A DNA stretch of 64,000 bases from Allodiplogaster sudhausi (GCA_945643635.1 CALZFC010000284.1:1120001-1184000); one strand, 5' to 3'; counted from the first letter of the stretch, positions 28,521 through 40,944 are shown. The notes: generated from the sequence alone by a model not told the origin. Numbers and translations are program-made.

Positions 28521-29542
28521 CTACATGAAAGGGATGGGAGTGCTGAGGAACGGCGATGCTTTGGAGTCGAGGAAGACGCCGCCGTCGACGGCGCAGTACT
28601 TGGGGCAGAGGCCGTCATTGCCAGGCATTCCAGGCAGGCCTGCGTCGCCTGGCGGGCCAGCCGGGCCAGGGTCTCCTCTCTCTCCCGGAGGACCCGGCTC
28701 TCCTTTCAAGCCCTTAAGGTATTCTTCCTTCAATATCAATATACATTTCAAACGCGCCTGATGAGTATAGAAGGGGATGACAGTTCCATTTGATCCAGAC
28801 TGCCCGGGTTGACCCAGCGGACCGGGAGGTCCTGCTGGTCCGGCTGGACCACGGCCAACACTGCCGTATCCGTCAGTGGGGCCTGGCTCGCCCGGTTCGC
28901 CAGGCTGTCCTGGTACTCCTGGAGGACCTGGCGGGCCACGACCTCCTGGCATCCCTTGCAAACCGTCTTCGCCTGGATTGCCCGGAGTGCCAGATGGGCC
29001 TACATCGCCTGGAGGCCCGCGCAGCCCGGGCGGTCCGCGCGGACCGGGAGGGCTTGCGAAGACATCGGGCACTGAAGATACTAATTAATGAGCATTTCAT
29101 GGGTATGTTATGAGTAATTTACTATTCATGCAAGACATCATTTTAAACATAACTTCACTCCAATCTGGAGGAACATGGGCAGCTGCTAACCTTGAAGAGA
29201 GCTGGAGCCACATTGCATCGCTGCAGGAATGCCCGGTCTGCCGGGCTTGCCAGGAGCACCGGGCCGGCCATTCCGACCGTTCCGACCGGGCGGGCCGGGC
29301 GGTCCAGGAATACATCGACGGGGAGAACGAGACGACGGAGACTGTGGGCAATGAAGAGAGGAGCGTGGAAGGACAAAGAACAGGTAGTAATAAAGACAGG
29401 AAAAAGAGAGAGAAACAGGGTGATTAGAAAAAGAGAAGAAAAACCCATTACAGCAGCCTATTCCAACCGTTGCTTCGTAATCAAAAAGAGGCGCAGACAT
29501 TTGCATCGGCTTGGCCATGAGAATTTGAACAGTTGACACGTG
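28521..29542 (-). CDS. Nematode cuticle collagen (5' end unresolved)
   Basis: Short-chain collagen of the nematode cuticle type. Supported exons: about 29347-29190 ([19 protein letters not shown], then MQCGSSSLQ), 29068-28778 (a long Gly-X-Y block with Pro-rich triplets, starting [15 protein letters not shown]), and about 28727-28521 ([13 protein letters not shown]..., ending [15 protein letters not shown] plus about 13 further residues). The conserved Cys pair and DGGVF at the C-terminus are diagnostic of nematode cuticle collagens. A preceding exon is likely around 29542-29467, ending [10 protein letters not shown] at an ACG|GTTGGA donor, phase 0. The N-terminal membrane-anchor/col-cuticle-N exon is uncertain; candidates lie at 29880-30010 and 30220-30308. 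The gene is divergent from the OATP gene. Confidence 0.9.
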
Positions 29543-29875
29543 TATCTTTCTTTGCTTTCTGTCCAAAATTGTCGTCCTTATTTCTAGACATCCAGGACGA
29601 CTTGCCTTGTTATTTAATAAAACGGAATTGTTGCTGGCCCAGACGAAAAACAAAAAGGCACTCGTCAATAGAATTGTTAAAATGGCCAAACAAGAGAAAT
29701 GTCTATGTAGTTCTAATTGCATTCTGGAGTAAAATTGGTTCTTTGTGCTTATAACAGATTGTAGGCTTCCAAACTCTTGAGAATCAAAATATTCTTACAA
29801 CTGGCGTCTGTCACGCCATGCCATATATCAGTGCATGCCTCAGCTTGAATAATCCATGTCTTATGACACTGCATT

Positions 29876-30308
29876 ACTCACTTCCTGGTTCGGCTGTCGA
29901 ATTCCTTTCCTTTTTTGGCCTGTCGATTTGATCGGTTCTCTCCCGAGATCTAAGAAGTCGTCTACTCCGGTAGCAATCCTCTTTTTCTGCTCTGACACAG
30001 ATTGGCAGATCAACACGAATTAGTGATGAGAAGGGAGGGTGACAGAGAAAGAGAGACAGAACAAGAGAGAGAGAGAGAAAGATAAAGAGAGAGAAAGAGA
30101 GATAAAGAGAGAGGGAGCAAAAGAGAGAGAGAGAGAGATAGAGAGAGAAACGAGAGAGAAAGAAAGAGAGATGAGAGTGAATGATTAAGGCACTAAGAGG
30201 TGACCAAGAGAAAAAAGATGGCAGATTGAAAATGAGAATTCCGCCGCCAGCCAGTTCCCACTCGCCGAAGAAGGAAACACTGATAAGGATGGCGCTCTTC
30301 AACATATA
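29876..30308 (-). other. Candidate 5' exons of the collagen gene
   Basis: Two open, exon-like stretches on the minus strand: 30308-30220 begins with ATG and a moderately hydrophobic run (MLKSAILISVSFFGEW); about 30010-29876 encodes a Cys-containing, Arg-rich segment with a possible proprotein-convertase site (YRSRRLLRSRERTD), followed by a GTGAGT donor. Such a processing site is typical of cuticle collagens between the N-terminal anchor and the Gly-X-Y region. GA microsatellite (30040-30180) lies between them. Joining to the collagen was not proven. Confidence 0.35.
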
Positions 30309-30590
30309 ATTCTGTTTGTCTGCGAGGGAACATGAGGAAAAGGAATGAGAAGGAGCTGATGATTGAAAGAAAGAGATAGAGAGGGAGAGAGAACGTGAGA
30401 GGGAGAGAGAGGGAAGGACATGTTAGAGAAAGGTGGAATGGAGACAGCGAAAATGAGCAAAGTCATAGATAACGAGTGAAAAAGGAGGGAAAAAAGAAAG
30501 AGACAGCAAGTTTAGATGATTTTTCTAGGTTGCTGCTGAAGCGGCTTCGGCGGTGTTGACTCCCTGTCGGAACAGTTCCTCTCCTCAAGG
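30309..30590. other. GA-rich divergent spacer, collagen / OATP
   Basis: Purine-rich intergenic sequence with several GAGA blocks and no supported exon, containing the promoters of both flanking genes if the weak collagen exons are real. Confidence 0.4.
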
Positions 30591-33457
30591 ATGAACGCAA
30601 CGGCTACTGTAAGTCTCATTCCATTAATCAATATTGATCTACTATTGCATTCAGTTTTCGCTAATGTACCTTGCTATAACAGGAAGACCCTTGCAGGTTC
30701 GATGTTTTTTCGTCGTTTTCGCAGTCGTCTTCTTCTTGGAATCGATAGGAGGGTTCTTCATGTCGACGTGAGTTTGCATTCGTAAAGAAAAATATGTATA
30801 ATTTAAAACAATCATGATATTTAAGATGGGTGCAAAGTTCTCGAGGAGTTTATGCCCATAAAATGGCGTTTATGTGCATCCCTAAACCTCAGACACTGAT
30901 GTCATTTTGGGGCTTGGAATCAGCTGAGCGTGCCTGCTCTTGTTGTATGGAAAGACTGTTGACGACGAAATTAATGGTTGATATCAGGAATTAAAATAGC
31001 AACTACATACATATGTATATACATATGTATATTAGCAAATCGAGTTTATACAAGACGAGTCTTTTTTCTTTCCCTTTCAGCGCCGTCGTCTTCATTGAGC
31101 GGCAGTTTCAAATTCCTTCTCGACTTGCCGGGACGATGGTTTCCGCTGGTGATTTCGTCTACATCCCATGCGTAGTTTTCACCAGCTATTTTGGCGGCAA
31201 GGTAAGAAAATGGTTGAACAAGATCTGCATGAATAAGCAAAAAGAATGATCCGAGGCTCTGACAGGGAAATCGTGCAAAATGGCTGGGAAGCGGCTGCAT
31301 TCTCATTGCCGCCGCAAATCTTCTCATCGCGTCCTCCAACTTTCTCTTCCCCGCCCAGAATGCAGACGACTTTGCAGAGTCTGCGGTTGCCTTGGCGGAC
31401 GGAGTGGCCGAGAGAGTTAGCAGGTCCATACATTCTCTCTTCTTTTCTGCCAACTATCCTCATCATTTTGTTCTGTTTCTTCATAAGTGAACTAGAAAAC
31501 TCTGAATAGAATACATAAATTTGTTGATTATAACAGCAGGATGTTTCTCCCCGTAATCCTTTTCTAGTGCAATCGCCTGGGAAGCTGCTGGCGGCGGACT
31601 TTTGAATGTTTCTTTGTCTGCTCCGTCACTCTCCACATCGAGCGCCTTGTCCATTCTCTCTAACATTCCCTATGCCTTTTGTGACGATGGCCTGAACAAG
31701 TATCGTCGTACGGTACATTCTCTTGATGGCAGATTGTGACATGCCAGGCCGTGATGAGGAGACCTTGTTCAGCAAGCAGCCGCCGACTGCATCGCCCACC
31801 CGCCCTCCCTCGGGCCAATCATTATGATCTTCTTCGGACTCTTGATTCTTGGAGCAGGAAGAACTGTACCATACTCATTAGGTGGAACATATTTATCAAA
31901 GTGCAAATAACTATTTCCTTATCATTGCAGGAGTCCCTCTCATGGACGACAACATTCGCAAGAGAAATGTCGCTGTATATTTTGGTCAGATTTCTTCCAA
32001 TTCGGAATAGGTCTAATCTAATTTAACTATTCATCATTATAATATTGACAAAGATTGTTATGTCATGAGTTTAATTGTTTCAGCTATAATGATCTGCGTA
32101 CGCTTCCTTGGGCCAGTGTTAGGGATGCTCTTGGGCGGACAACTCAACAAGATTTACTACAATTTCAAGCGTTCGCTTTTTGCTGCTTAGTGAACTTTCC
32201 ATTTTCTGAAACTGTACCCCCCTACAAGATTTACATGGAAAATAGTTGTGTAGCCCCTCCGGGCCTGACGCCGTCGGATCTGTCATGGATCGGCTGCTGG
32301 TGGGCGGGATTCCTTCTTATTGGCTGCATCCTGTTCTTCCCTTCTCTTCTGCTGGCCACCTATCCCTTCGAGAGATACGCCGTCGAACCGGCAGATGCCA
32401 TTGAGATGCAGCCGCTCAGCAAGGCTGTAGGCGGCAAAGTGACCGCTGTCGAGCAGCCCGCTCCCGTCAAGAAGTCTGGCTGTTCTTCTCTGAATTCTCT
32501 CAATTTCTCATTCATTAAAAAAATCTATTTTAGATAGTAATCGATAATGTATCATAAATAGAATTTCTGAAATGGTTCAATTTTTAGAGAGGCTCGTCTT
32601 GTGCTCGTTGATCGGAATAAGAAGCAGAAGGCGTCGGGACGGACAATTCGACACGAATTCATTGGTTGCTAGAACAAAATAAATGTTCACTGCATATTAA
32701 TAATTTATTAAATGATTTGTAGTTGACAATACTTGCTTACTTGATAATGAGCAGAGTTAAGATTTCATCGCAACCCTCCGAACCCTCTTGCGAACGCCGG
32801 TCTTCATGGGCAACGTAGTCGGAGGCATCGTCAGCGTGCTCTCCTTCAAGGTTCACTAACAGGGATACCCCGACTAAAAAACCTTATTCATTCTAAACTA
32901 GGGCTACTTCGTGTTCCTCCCAAAGTTTCTCGAGCTGCAGTATGGACAGCCGCAGCATACGATTCAACAGTTTCTCGGTTTGTCAGAATTCACACTGTGC
33001 ATACGAGTTACAAATGCAATTAATAAAATGAAACTCTTTTCCGTTGTAGCTCTAACCGGCTTCGCCAGCTTCGGACCCGGCGTAATCCTTGGAAGCATCT
33101 TTATGAAGGTGTTCAAGCCAAGCGCGAGGTTATTGATTGGCGTGAGGAAAAGAAGAAAGAGTAAGGGAGATAAAGAGAGAGAGAGAGAGATAGAGAAAAA
33201 GAGAGAAAGAGAGAAAGTGGTTGAGACAAGCGACGAGCTTGTTAGCGACTTGTACGTCTGTGTACATCCTGACAGCGTTCGGTCGCTCTCTCATCGGCTG
33301 CGAATCCGTCTCGGCAAGACTCGGACAACAGATTACGTTGGTTCACATACATACCTATGAATACGCCTATTTCAAATGGAACTTTATAGCGAATTGAGTT
33401 GAGATCAAACAAAAGGAGAGAGAGAGAGAGAGTGGCAGGGAGAAAAGAGAGACAGAT

Positions 33458-33498
<41 letters not shown>

Positions 33499-34957
33499 GG
33501 GAGAGATAGCGGGAGACTGGAAGAATGCGAAAGAGAGAAAAATGGAGTTGAGAGAGTTGTAGGTAAAGGGGGGATGGAGAGCTTTGCAGCAGCCCAAGTG
33601 CCCAGTTGTCAGCCTGCTCCACCTCGTGCTCCTGTGCGGATATGCCACTCTTTCCGGTCAATTTTTATTTAATTTACTTTTCCTGTAAAACTGAATTTGA
33701 ATTTATTGACAAAACCATTCAAAGTATGTTTTTATTGAGTCTTCTTTCGGCTATCCTTGAATTTCTTGAACTGTTAAGGTGTGCGACTCCACTGGTCGGC
33801 CGTTCTTCTCACCCTGCCAAGCGGGCTGCCCGCTGGACGGTCGACTCTTTCCGCTCTTCCGAAATGGAAGCGGCGAGGGGGCGGCCGAGGCAGCCGTCTC
33901 TGACGCGTCCTTCACTCGCTGCGCTTGCGCTTCCGAAGCGGGCGGAGCCGTCAGCAGCGGGAACTGCGCAACGGCTACCCATGGCACGCTCTTCTATTCT
34001 ATTTATTCTCAAATGCAGTTTAATTCATCCTTCTAATACGTGCAAAATGGAAGGAATCAACAAGTTATAAAACGTGCTTTAAAGGAAGGGACAAACTGAT
34101 GTGATTGAGATTGCAACTGGGCCTTCTACATGCACATGACCCTCAGCGCAATCGGATCCTTCGCTGGATCTCTCACCATTGTCCCAGGAATGCTCATTAT
34201 TCTCAGGTTAAACGTATTATTGATCCATTAATCAATATTCAGAGGGATTATATACTTTCATACTGATCAATGCATAGAATCATCTTTCAGATCGGTGCCA
34301 CAAGAACATCGAAGCGTCTCGCTTGGATTCCACGCCTTCACTCTCAGCTTATTCGGTTTCAATTTCAATGTTTTCATATTTTTTCCTCGGAAAGAAGATG
34401 ACAAGGAATTATATCGAAGAAACCGCGAGATAGAGAGATAGAGATAGAGAGAGAGAGAGATAGAAGGATAGAGTGAGGAGAATGAGATATGGTGAGAAAG
34501 GTAGAAGAGAAAGAGAGCGAGTGAGAGAAAGAGAGTGAGAGGAGAGGGAATTGTAAGAAAAGAAAGATTGCAGCAACGCTTCCATCGCCAGTGTTCTGGG
34601 GTCGAATCTACGACTCGGCCTGCGTTCAATGGCAGATGGGCTGCGAAGGCGCCAGTGGTGCTTGCCAACTCTACGACACCGATCTACTTAGGATACGGTA
34701 GGGTTAAAAGAACTTTAAACCTGAATGAATGAATGAATGAATGAAGCTCAGGAAACGTGATGAAATAATTTATAGTGATACGTTTGGTTTACAGCATCCA
34801 TGTGATATACGGTATCATGGCGTGCCTGGGATTAGTCACGGATTTGTGGAACGTGTATTGGTCAAAAGATCTCAATATCTCAGCGGATGAAGAAGAGGAG
34901 AAAGATGCGAAGGAAGTGAGGACAGCGGAATCGAATGAATTCGCCATTTCTACCTGA
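30591..34957 (+). CDS. Organic anion transporting polypeptide (SLCO/OATP family)
   Basis: Twelve-helix plasma-membrane transporter of organic anions. Identified exons include 30591-30608, 30697-30767 (CFFVVFAVVFFLESIGGFF), 31081-31201 (ERQFQIPSR, PCVVFTSYFGGK), 31266-31423 (GNRAKWLGSGCILIAAANLL), about 31568-31711, 31740-31881 (SLGPIIMIFFGLLILGAG), 31931-31990 (GVPLMDDNIRKRNVAVYFG), 32085-32171 (MICVRFLGPVLGMLLGGQ), 32215-32480 (WIGCWWAGFLLIGC), 32764-32850 (TPVFMGNVVGG), 32903-32990, 33050-33127. The extracellular Kazal-like module at about 33779-33990 (VCDSTGRPFFSPCQAGC and later Cys) is diagnostic. The last exon ends at 34957 after an acidic tail. Order and spacing fit OATPs. The start ATG is tentative: the first exon codes only six residues before the first membrane helix. 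Confidence 0.9.
33165..33560. repeat. GA microsatellites in OATP introns
   Basis: Two GA blocks (33172-33216 and 33416-33545, the second with a 36-base pure GA run) in the intron region between the exon ending near 33127 and the one near 33570. Here the sense strand is purine, not pyrimidine. Confidence 0.8.
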
Positions 34958-35319
34958 GCATTCCTTTTTTTAAATTTTCGTGTGCTCGTTCCTTTTTTAA
35001 TATTTTTTTCGTTCAAGATTTATACTATATTAAAGATCTTTCACCACCCAACCCGATGTAAGATCTTTAAGTAGGTGGCAATGATTCTCTGCATGTTCTA
35101 TTTGCCCAAGTTGAATTTCTGCTGAGGAACTGGTGTTGTTTCTTTTTGTGCAATTTTGCAAAGAATTACTTGGACAGTTTAATCTATGACCAATTGTTGA
35201 AGATGATCTCAGCCTCACTCATTAGGTCTCCGTTAATAAAAATTCAATCATCTCTATATTTCCTTGCTAGTTCGCTTTGCAGCAAAAGTTTTGTTCAAAT
35301 TTACGAGAGTTATAAATAA
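34958..35319. other. OATP 3' UTR and left flank of LINE
   Basis: AT-rich sequence with no supported exon. The LINE insertion boundary was not located precisely. Confidence 0.4.
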
Positions 35320-38070
35320 TTGATTCGACTTCTTGCAATTGTTGTCCAGAAACAAGCAGTGAAGTCACCTCTCTCGGCCAAAGTTGTCCACTCTCTTTCC
35401 ACCCCAGCTTCTTTTGAGCTTCTTGCAATAGACGCAAACTTTAACAGTGATTTTATCCGCCTTATTCTAGTCTACCGCGCTCCCTCTTGCTCAGCAGAAC
35501 TTAATGCTACTCTTATCTCACTCTTACGCGACCTGTCCACCTCTCCGTTCCCCACCATCCTCCTGGGCGATTTTAACTACCCGGACCTTCTATGGCACAC
35601 AACCCCATCTCCGCTCCCACAACCCCCCTCCCATAGCTCCAGACTGTTCTATGATTTCTCTACTTCCAGCTTTTTCGCCCAATTGACCCCAGCCCCCACT
35701 CGCAATGATCATATTCTAGATCTCCTTCTTACCAATACCCCTTCCCTCCTTTCTAATATCACGATTGAGCCCCCCTTCCTCAACTCCGATCATCTCTCTG
35801 TTATGGCACATATAACTCTTTCTCATCAACGCCCCTCTTATACCTTCATCAAAGACTATCTTAAAGTAGATTACCAAGCTGCCTCGTCTTACCTCTTGAA
35901 TTTTGGGTTTCCATCCCCCTTTCATTCTCTATCAAATGTCGATGATATGTACTCCTCTCTCTCCTCCGCCCTTCGTGCTGTTGATGATCTCTTCGTCCCT
36001 TATAAGCGTGTCAGCCCATATGGCGTCCGCCTCCCCGACCACATCCTCCGTCTTCAGCGGAAACGCTTTGATCTTTGGCTTAAATCACTAGAAAGAGACG
36101 ACCCCGAATCCCATTCTGCTTTTGCTATTGCCAACTCTCGTTACTGTAAGGAAATGGATAAATACTCTAGAAATCTAGAAAAGCACCTAGTCCTCTCCAA
36201 TAACAAGTCCCTTTTCTTTCGATACGTTAGGAATAAAACCTCTGTTAAGCCACGTGGCGTTGATACCCTCACCCAGTCCCCAGGTCCCGACTGCTTTACC
36301 GATATAGATAAGGCCGAGCTTTTGGCTTCAACTTTCTCGAGTGCCTATACTGTTGACAATGGTAATCTCCCCAATCTCTCCCCTAATGCAATATCTTTCC
36401 CCCCTTTCTCTATTGTTTTTCCTAGGCATGAGATTTGTCGCCTCATTGAAACCTGGCCTAATTCCTCCTGCAAAACTCCCGATAATTTCAATCTCGCACT
36501 TATTAAGAATCTCTCCATTCCAATTAGTGAAGCCCTCGAGTACATTTTCAATTATTCTTTTTCCACCGCAACAGTTCCCTCTGCTTGGAAGTCCTCCATT
36601 ATCATACCCATTAAGAAGAAGGCTCCTTATTCCGATCCCTCCAACTACCGTCCAATCTCCATTACCTCCATATTCTCCCGCCTCTTTGAGAAGCTCCTTT
36701 GCCGTAAACTCTACTCTTATTGTGATTCTCTACGCATCATTCCCGACCAACAATATGGCTTCAGACGTAGACGTTCTATTGAATTCCAGTTGTTAGACTG
36801 TCTTGAACATTGGACCTCTGCCCATCATAATTCCCTAACCACTGACATTATCTACTTTGACCATGCTCGTGCCTTCGACCGTGTCTCCCACCCAAAGCTC
36901 ATATTTAAGCTCCGTGTCCTCGGTATTCCCCCAAATGTCGTTAGCTGGATCTCTTCTTTTCTTTCTAACCGCTCCTTCCAAGTGCGAGTAGGCACATCCC
37001 TCTCAACTCCTCGCCCTGTTATTAGTGGAATCCCTCAAGGCACTGTAATCGGCCCCCTTCTCTTTATTCTTTATACTAGCGACCTTCCTGGTATCATTGC
37101 CACTCATGGTGTTCACTCCCGCTGTTTTGCTGATGATATTAAGATCTTCCAATCCTTTCCATCTTCCTCTTCCCCTTCCTCTTTACAGGCTGCTATTGAC
37201 CAGGTTTCTCTCTGGGCCGATACTTGGCAGCTCCCTCTTGCTAGTAATAAGTGTTCTGTTCTTCATCTAGGATCCACCAACCCTAAGCATCAATACTTCC
37301 TCTGCGGCGCCCCTCTCACTGTAGTAGATTCCGCTCGCGACCTTGGCATCATAATAGACTCTAAACTCTCTTTCTCGCCCCACTGCTCTTACCTTGCCAA
37401 TAAGGCACTTGCTAAGTCCTACCCCCTCCTCCGTGCCCTCCGCACTCGCAACATGAAGGTTCTTGTCTCTGCCTTTACTATTTACATTCGCCCCATATTA
37501 GAGTCCTGTTCTGTCGTTTTTTCGCCGCGTCTCAAACGGGATATCCGTATCCTAGAGAAAGCCCAGAATTATTTCACCCGTGTCATTTTTCGCCGCTCTC
37601 TCGGCCATACTAGCTTTAATCTCCCTAATAGCTCCTTCAGGAATACTACCCTCTCCCTTCCCTCTCTCAAGTCCCGTCGTGAGCACGCTGACTTTACTCT
37701 GGCACGTAGACTCATTTTTCACCACCGTCGTATTTCCGATGCAAACCCTCACTACTTTCACTTCCGCAACAGTAGAACCCGTGGCCTCTCCTTCCAGCTA
37801 GCATACCCCTCCACAAGATCCACAATCCGGTCCCATTCCTTCTTTATCAGAGCCGCTAAGGCATTCAATAGTTTAACCAAGTCCACCTCACTCTCCCCGA
37901 CCCTTATCTCCTCTCCCTCCCCTCTTCCCCTTCCCACAGTCCCTCCCACCGCCCCATGACCTTTCTCCATCGCTTTTCCCTCACTTATATATCTACATAT
38001 CTCGCTATACCTATATGCTATATCATATATTATTATACTACCACGTGCGTTTTACAATGCCGTAAATAAA
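35320..38070 (+). mobile_element. CR1-like non-LTR retrotransposon, 5' truncated, long ORF intact
   Basis: A single open frame of 879 residues (stop at 37957-37959) encodes the C-terminal part of an apurinic-type endonuclease (LLGDFNYPDLLW near residue 80, SDH near residue 155) followed by a complete-looking reverse transcriptase. RT landmarks: YRPISITSIFSRLFEKLL, GFRRRRS, FDHARAFDRVSHPKL (catalytic Asp), GIPQGTVIGPLLFILYTSDL and the FADD box near residue 603. The endonuclease N-terminal catalytic residues are missing, so the copy is 5' truncated, as expected for target-primed insertion. The tail ends AAATAAATGAAATGAA near 38065-38080. The GDFNYP/SDH style fits the CR1/L2 group rather than RTE. 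No frameshift or stop in 2.6 kb indicates a young insertion. Confidence 0.9.
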
Positions 38071-38119
38071 TGAAATGAACCTTTACAAGAGAAACTCACA
38101 TTTTGAGTCTAATTCAATA

Positions 38120-38557
38120 CATACATTCCCGCCCAGGATCTTGGTACCAAGGACGCGTCGGACGAGTCGGACGCGTCCAAATGCATCCTCGTTCATAACT
38201 ATTGTTCTAGGAAAAACTAAAATATTTTAAATGGTACATTAGGTTGCGTATAGAGAGCGGGTGCTACTATTTAAAAAATCGATAATTTCTAATCATTTGA
38301 TAAGGAGTTATCAGTTTTTGCCTATAAAAAATTTAATTTCAACTATTTTTAAACGAAATTTCTCCTGTACCATTATTTTGTCTCTACACACATCCCCAAA
38401 TAATAAAATTAAAGATTGTATCATTGATAACGGAAATCGATAAATGAGACCTTATCACGCATGTTCATATGATGTAAAGATTCGCCTTACGATTCTGAAT
38501 CAAATTCTGTAATCAGTTTTCAACAGAATGTGCTGTTTAACAATGTATTTTTGATTG
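38120..38557 (+). repeat. Left arm of foldback element
   Basis: Partner of 38825-39261; includes the subterminal GGACGCGTCGGACGAGTCGG block at 38149-38176. Confidence 0.85.
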
Positions 38558-38824
38558 TTACTTTGCAAGACTTTCTTCAGAAAGAACATGGGCAGGGAGG
38601 CCTAGCAGGCCGAGGGGGCGGGGCCTAACCCTTTTTTTCTCTGCCTGTGCTATTTCGCTACCTCAAACTTGGGTAATTAAACCGAAGACGAAAAGGGAGC
38701 GCGCTACATTTCTGAGTATCAAAGCTAGCGCAGCAACCTAGATTTGGACTCATCATACCGAGCCAAAATTTTGACAAAGACCAAGACAATGGGGAATCCT
38801 GAAAAAATACTTGCAAAGTACACG

Positions 38825-39261
38825 CAATCAAAAATACATTGTTAACCAGCACATTCTGTTGAAAACTGATAACAGAATTCTATTCAGAATCGGAAGGCGA
38901 ATCTTTACATCATATGAACATGCGTGATAAGTTCTCATTTATCGATTTCCGTTATCAATGATACAATCTTTAATTTTATTATTTGGGGATGTGTGTAGAG
39001 ACAAAATAATGGTACAGGAGAAATTTCGTTTAAAAATAGTTGAAATTAAATTTTTTATAGGCAAAAACTGATAATTCCTTATCAAATGATTAGAAATTAT
39101 CGATTTTTTAATAGTAGCACCCGCTCTCTATAAGCAACCTAATGTACCATTTAAAATATTTTAGTTTTTCCTAGAACAATAGTTATGAACGAGGATGCAT
39201 TTGGACGCGTCCGACTCGTCCGACGCGTCCTTGGTACCAAGATCCTGGGCGGGACTGTATG
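38825..39261 (-). repeat. Right arm of foldback element
   Basis: Inverse complement of 38120-38557; the outer end reads GGCGGGACTGTATG. Confidence 0.85.
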
Positions 39262-39878
39262 TGCATATTATAAAAATTTGAGGAATGTGATAATGAGCTG
39301 TTTCTCAACTGCGATTACGATCTGTTATCTTTATCCGATGGGTGTATCTCTCAAAAATAGGTACTATTTCTAAGCTAAACGTCCTGTTTATGATAGACAC
39401 TTAGCAGAAGGGAAAAGAACAAAATCTTTACAATATTAGAAGTTTTCGATTGTTCTTCATCTCAACCAATGCGAGCGAAAACATATTTTCAAAAGACCAC
39501 GTGTGAACTTATTTTTCAAATGAACAATGTGAGTCCAAGAGAGTTGGCGACAAGTCGCTTTATATGCTGTTTACATGAGAAGATGCACACAAGAAAAAAT
39601 ACCATTGGATTTCCGAATTCGCAATACAGCTTGGGTAAATACCATTCAAAATAAGAGATGTTCGCAGAAATTTAGTTATTAAGCACTAGTAAGTTGCAGT
39701 GGTAATAAACGCAATGGATAATACCATTATCTGAGCCCTACCTCAAGTGAGTCAGAAAGTACTCCTTGGCGCAGTTCCATCTTGCGCCTTTTTAGCATTT
39801 TTAGCATTTTAGCGCTGCGTATCTTTGCGGCCTTGCTCGACCAAACATACAGCCAAACACATGAAAGAATATTAAATA
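39262..39878. other. Unassigned AT-rich DNA between two mobile elements
   Basis: No gene or repeat pairing was found; the left edge of the tyrosine-recombinase element may lie within it. Confidence 0.4.
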
Positions 39879-40023
39879 TTTGCTGATTACTTGTCTCTCG
39901 TAGTGGACCGTGAAATAGACGGGTTTCAAATGTGGAATGATGTGCAAGTTAGGGTACAGTAAGAGTAGCGAAGGGCGGACAAGAGGAAAAGAGAGCATTC
40001 TACGACGAGCGTTCGTAGGGTGT
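39879..40023 (+). repeat. Repeat A1
   Basis: About 145 bases, nearly identical (two substitutions) to 41058-41202. Confidence 0.9.
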
Positions 40024-40944
40024 GGTGACAGGTTTCATTTCTGTTAAGATTTTCTTTTCTCAGATTTCAAATAATATCCCGCCAGTAAGGCGGACTGTTT
40101 CTGTTTATTTCCAGTTACGTGATGGCAGATAACCAAGGAGGTCAGCCACCGGCTCCTCCACCCGGCTCAGCTGCCCAACCGGCCACTTTTCGCCGGAAGA
40201 GTTCGCAGAGAGGGTACGGCAAGTGCTTTTCCAGTCGATTGCACTGGCGCCGCCCCCCCCCCCCCCGTCGAGAAGTTCCGCAGTTCTCCACCAAAGGTTT
40301 TTGCCCTCTCGCAGACCAGAGTGGTCGTGTTTTTTCCCCCTATAACCAGAGCTGGTTATCCTCCCTCAGTTTGGGGAGGTCGGGTCCTCAGTTGGGACCC
40401 GTTCTTGTCACCCACCCAAGAGTTGGTATGGTGATTTATCGAGAGTGTGCTTGCAGTGTATCGCGAGTCAGCGAAGCCTCTGGTTGAGGCGCTGTCCGAC
40501 CAAGACCAAGCTGAGTCTGCCGGTTCGTGGAATGGATCCCTCGCCAGCATCGCTACGGCTAAGGAGAAGCTGGAGGAGAGGCTCACACACATGCGATTGG
40601 CCGATGCCAATCCCGGATTCTGTAACGCTTTGGATAAGGCCAAGGTCCTGTCCGGATGCCTTGACGAGGTCACCAGAAGGGCCCTCGTGATCGCACAAGT
40701 CGCTTCGTCGACTGGGTCCTCTTCCTCTGAAGCGTCTAGGAACAAGGAGGCTCGTTACAACTCTTGGTGAGTCATTTCCTCCTCCCTCGTTGATCTCGAA
40801 GGTGTTAGAGAGGTTATTCTGTTGACCCGGGAGGGTATGGGCTATCGCCCCGGGAGGCACCCATCCAGGTTTTGGGCCTGCAGCTCCTTAGATGTTGAGT
40901 AGGCATTCCTCCTCTGCTCCTAACACAAGGGGACTTTCGTTTTT

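Larger units (their letters stand above)
38120..39261. mobile_element. Foldback-type DNA element with about 437-bp inverted arms
   Basis: Sequence 38120-38557 reappears in inverse complement at 38825-39261 with only scattered differences, leaving a 267-base centre. The arms begin CATACA-TCCCGCCCAGGATC, contain a TTGGTACCAA palindrome and, just inside, a run of GGACGCGTC-type repeats. There is no transposase-sized ORF. It looks like a non-autonomous foldback or long-TIR element. Clear target-site duplications were not found at the apparent ends. Confidence 0.85.

Noticed and set aside
28790..29113. Gly/Pro and Arg-rich frames on the plus strand of the collagen exon
   Set aside because: Mirror of the Gly-X-Y code; the minus strand carries the [12 protein letters not shown] end.
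31003..31034. CATACATATGTATATACATATGTAT palindromic run (also near 60368 and 62181) as a regulatory dyad
   Set aside because: Simple TATG/CATA microsatellite-like sequence seen several times in the window; no specific context.
34716..34746. (GAAT)n run in an OATP intron as a retroelement tail
   Set aside because: No body of an element could be recognised next to it; treated as a simple repeat.
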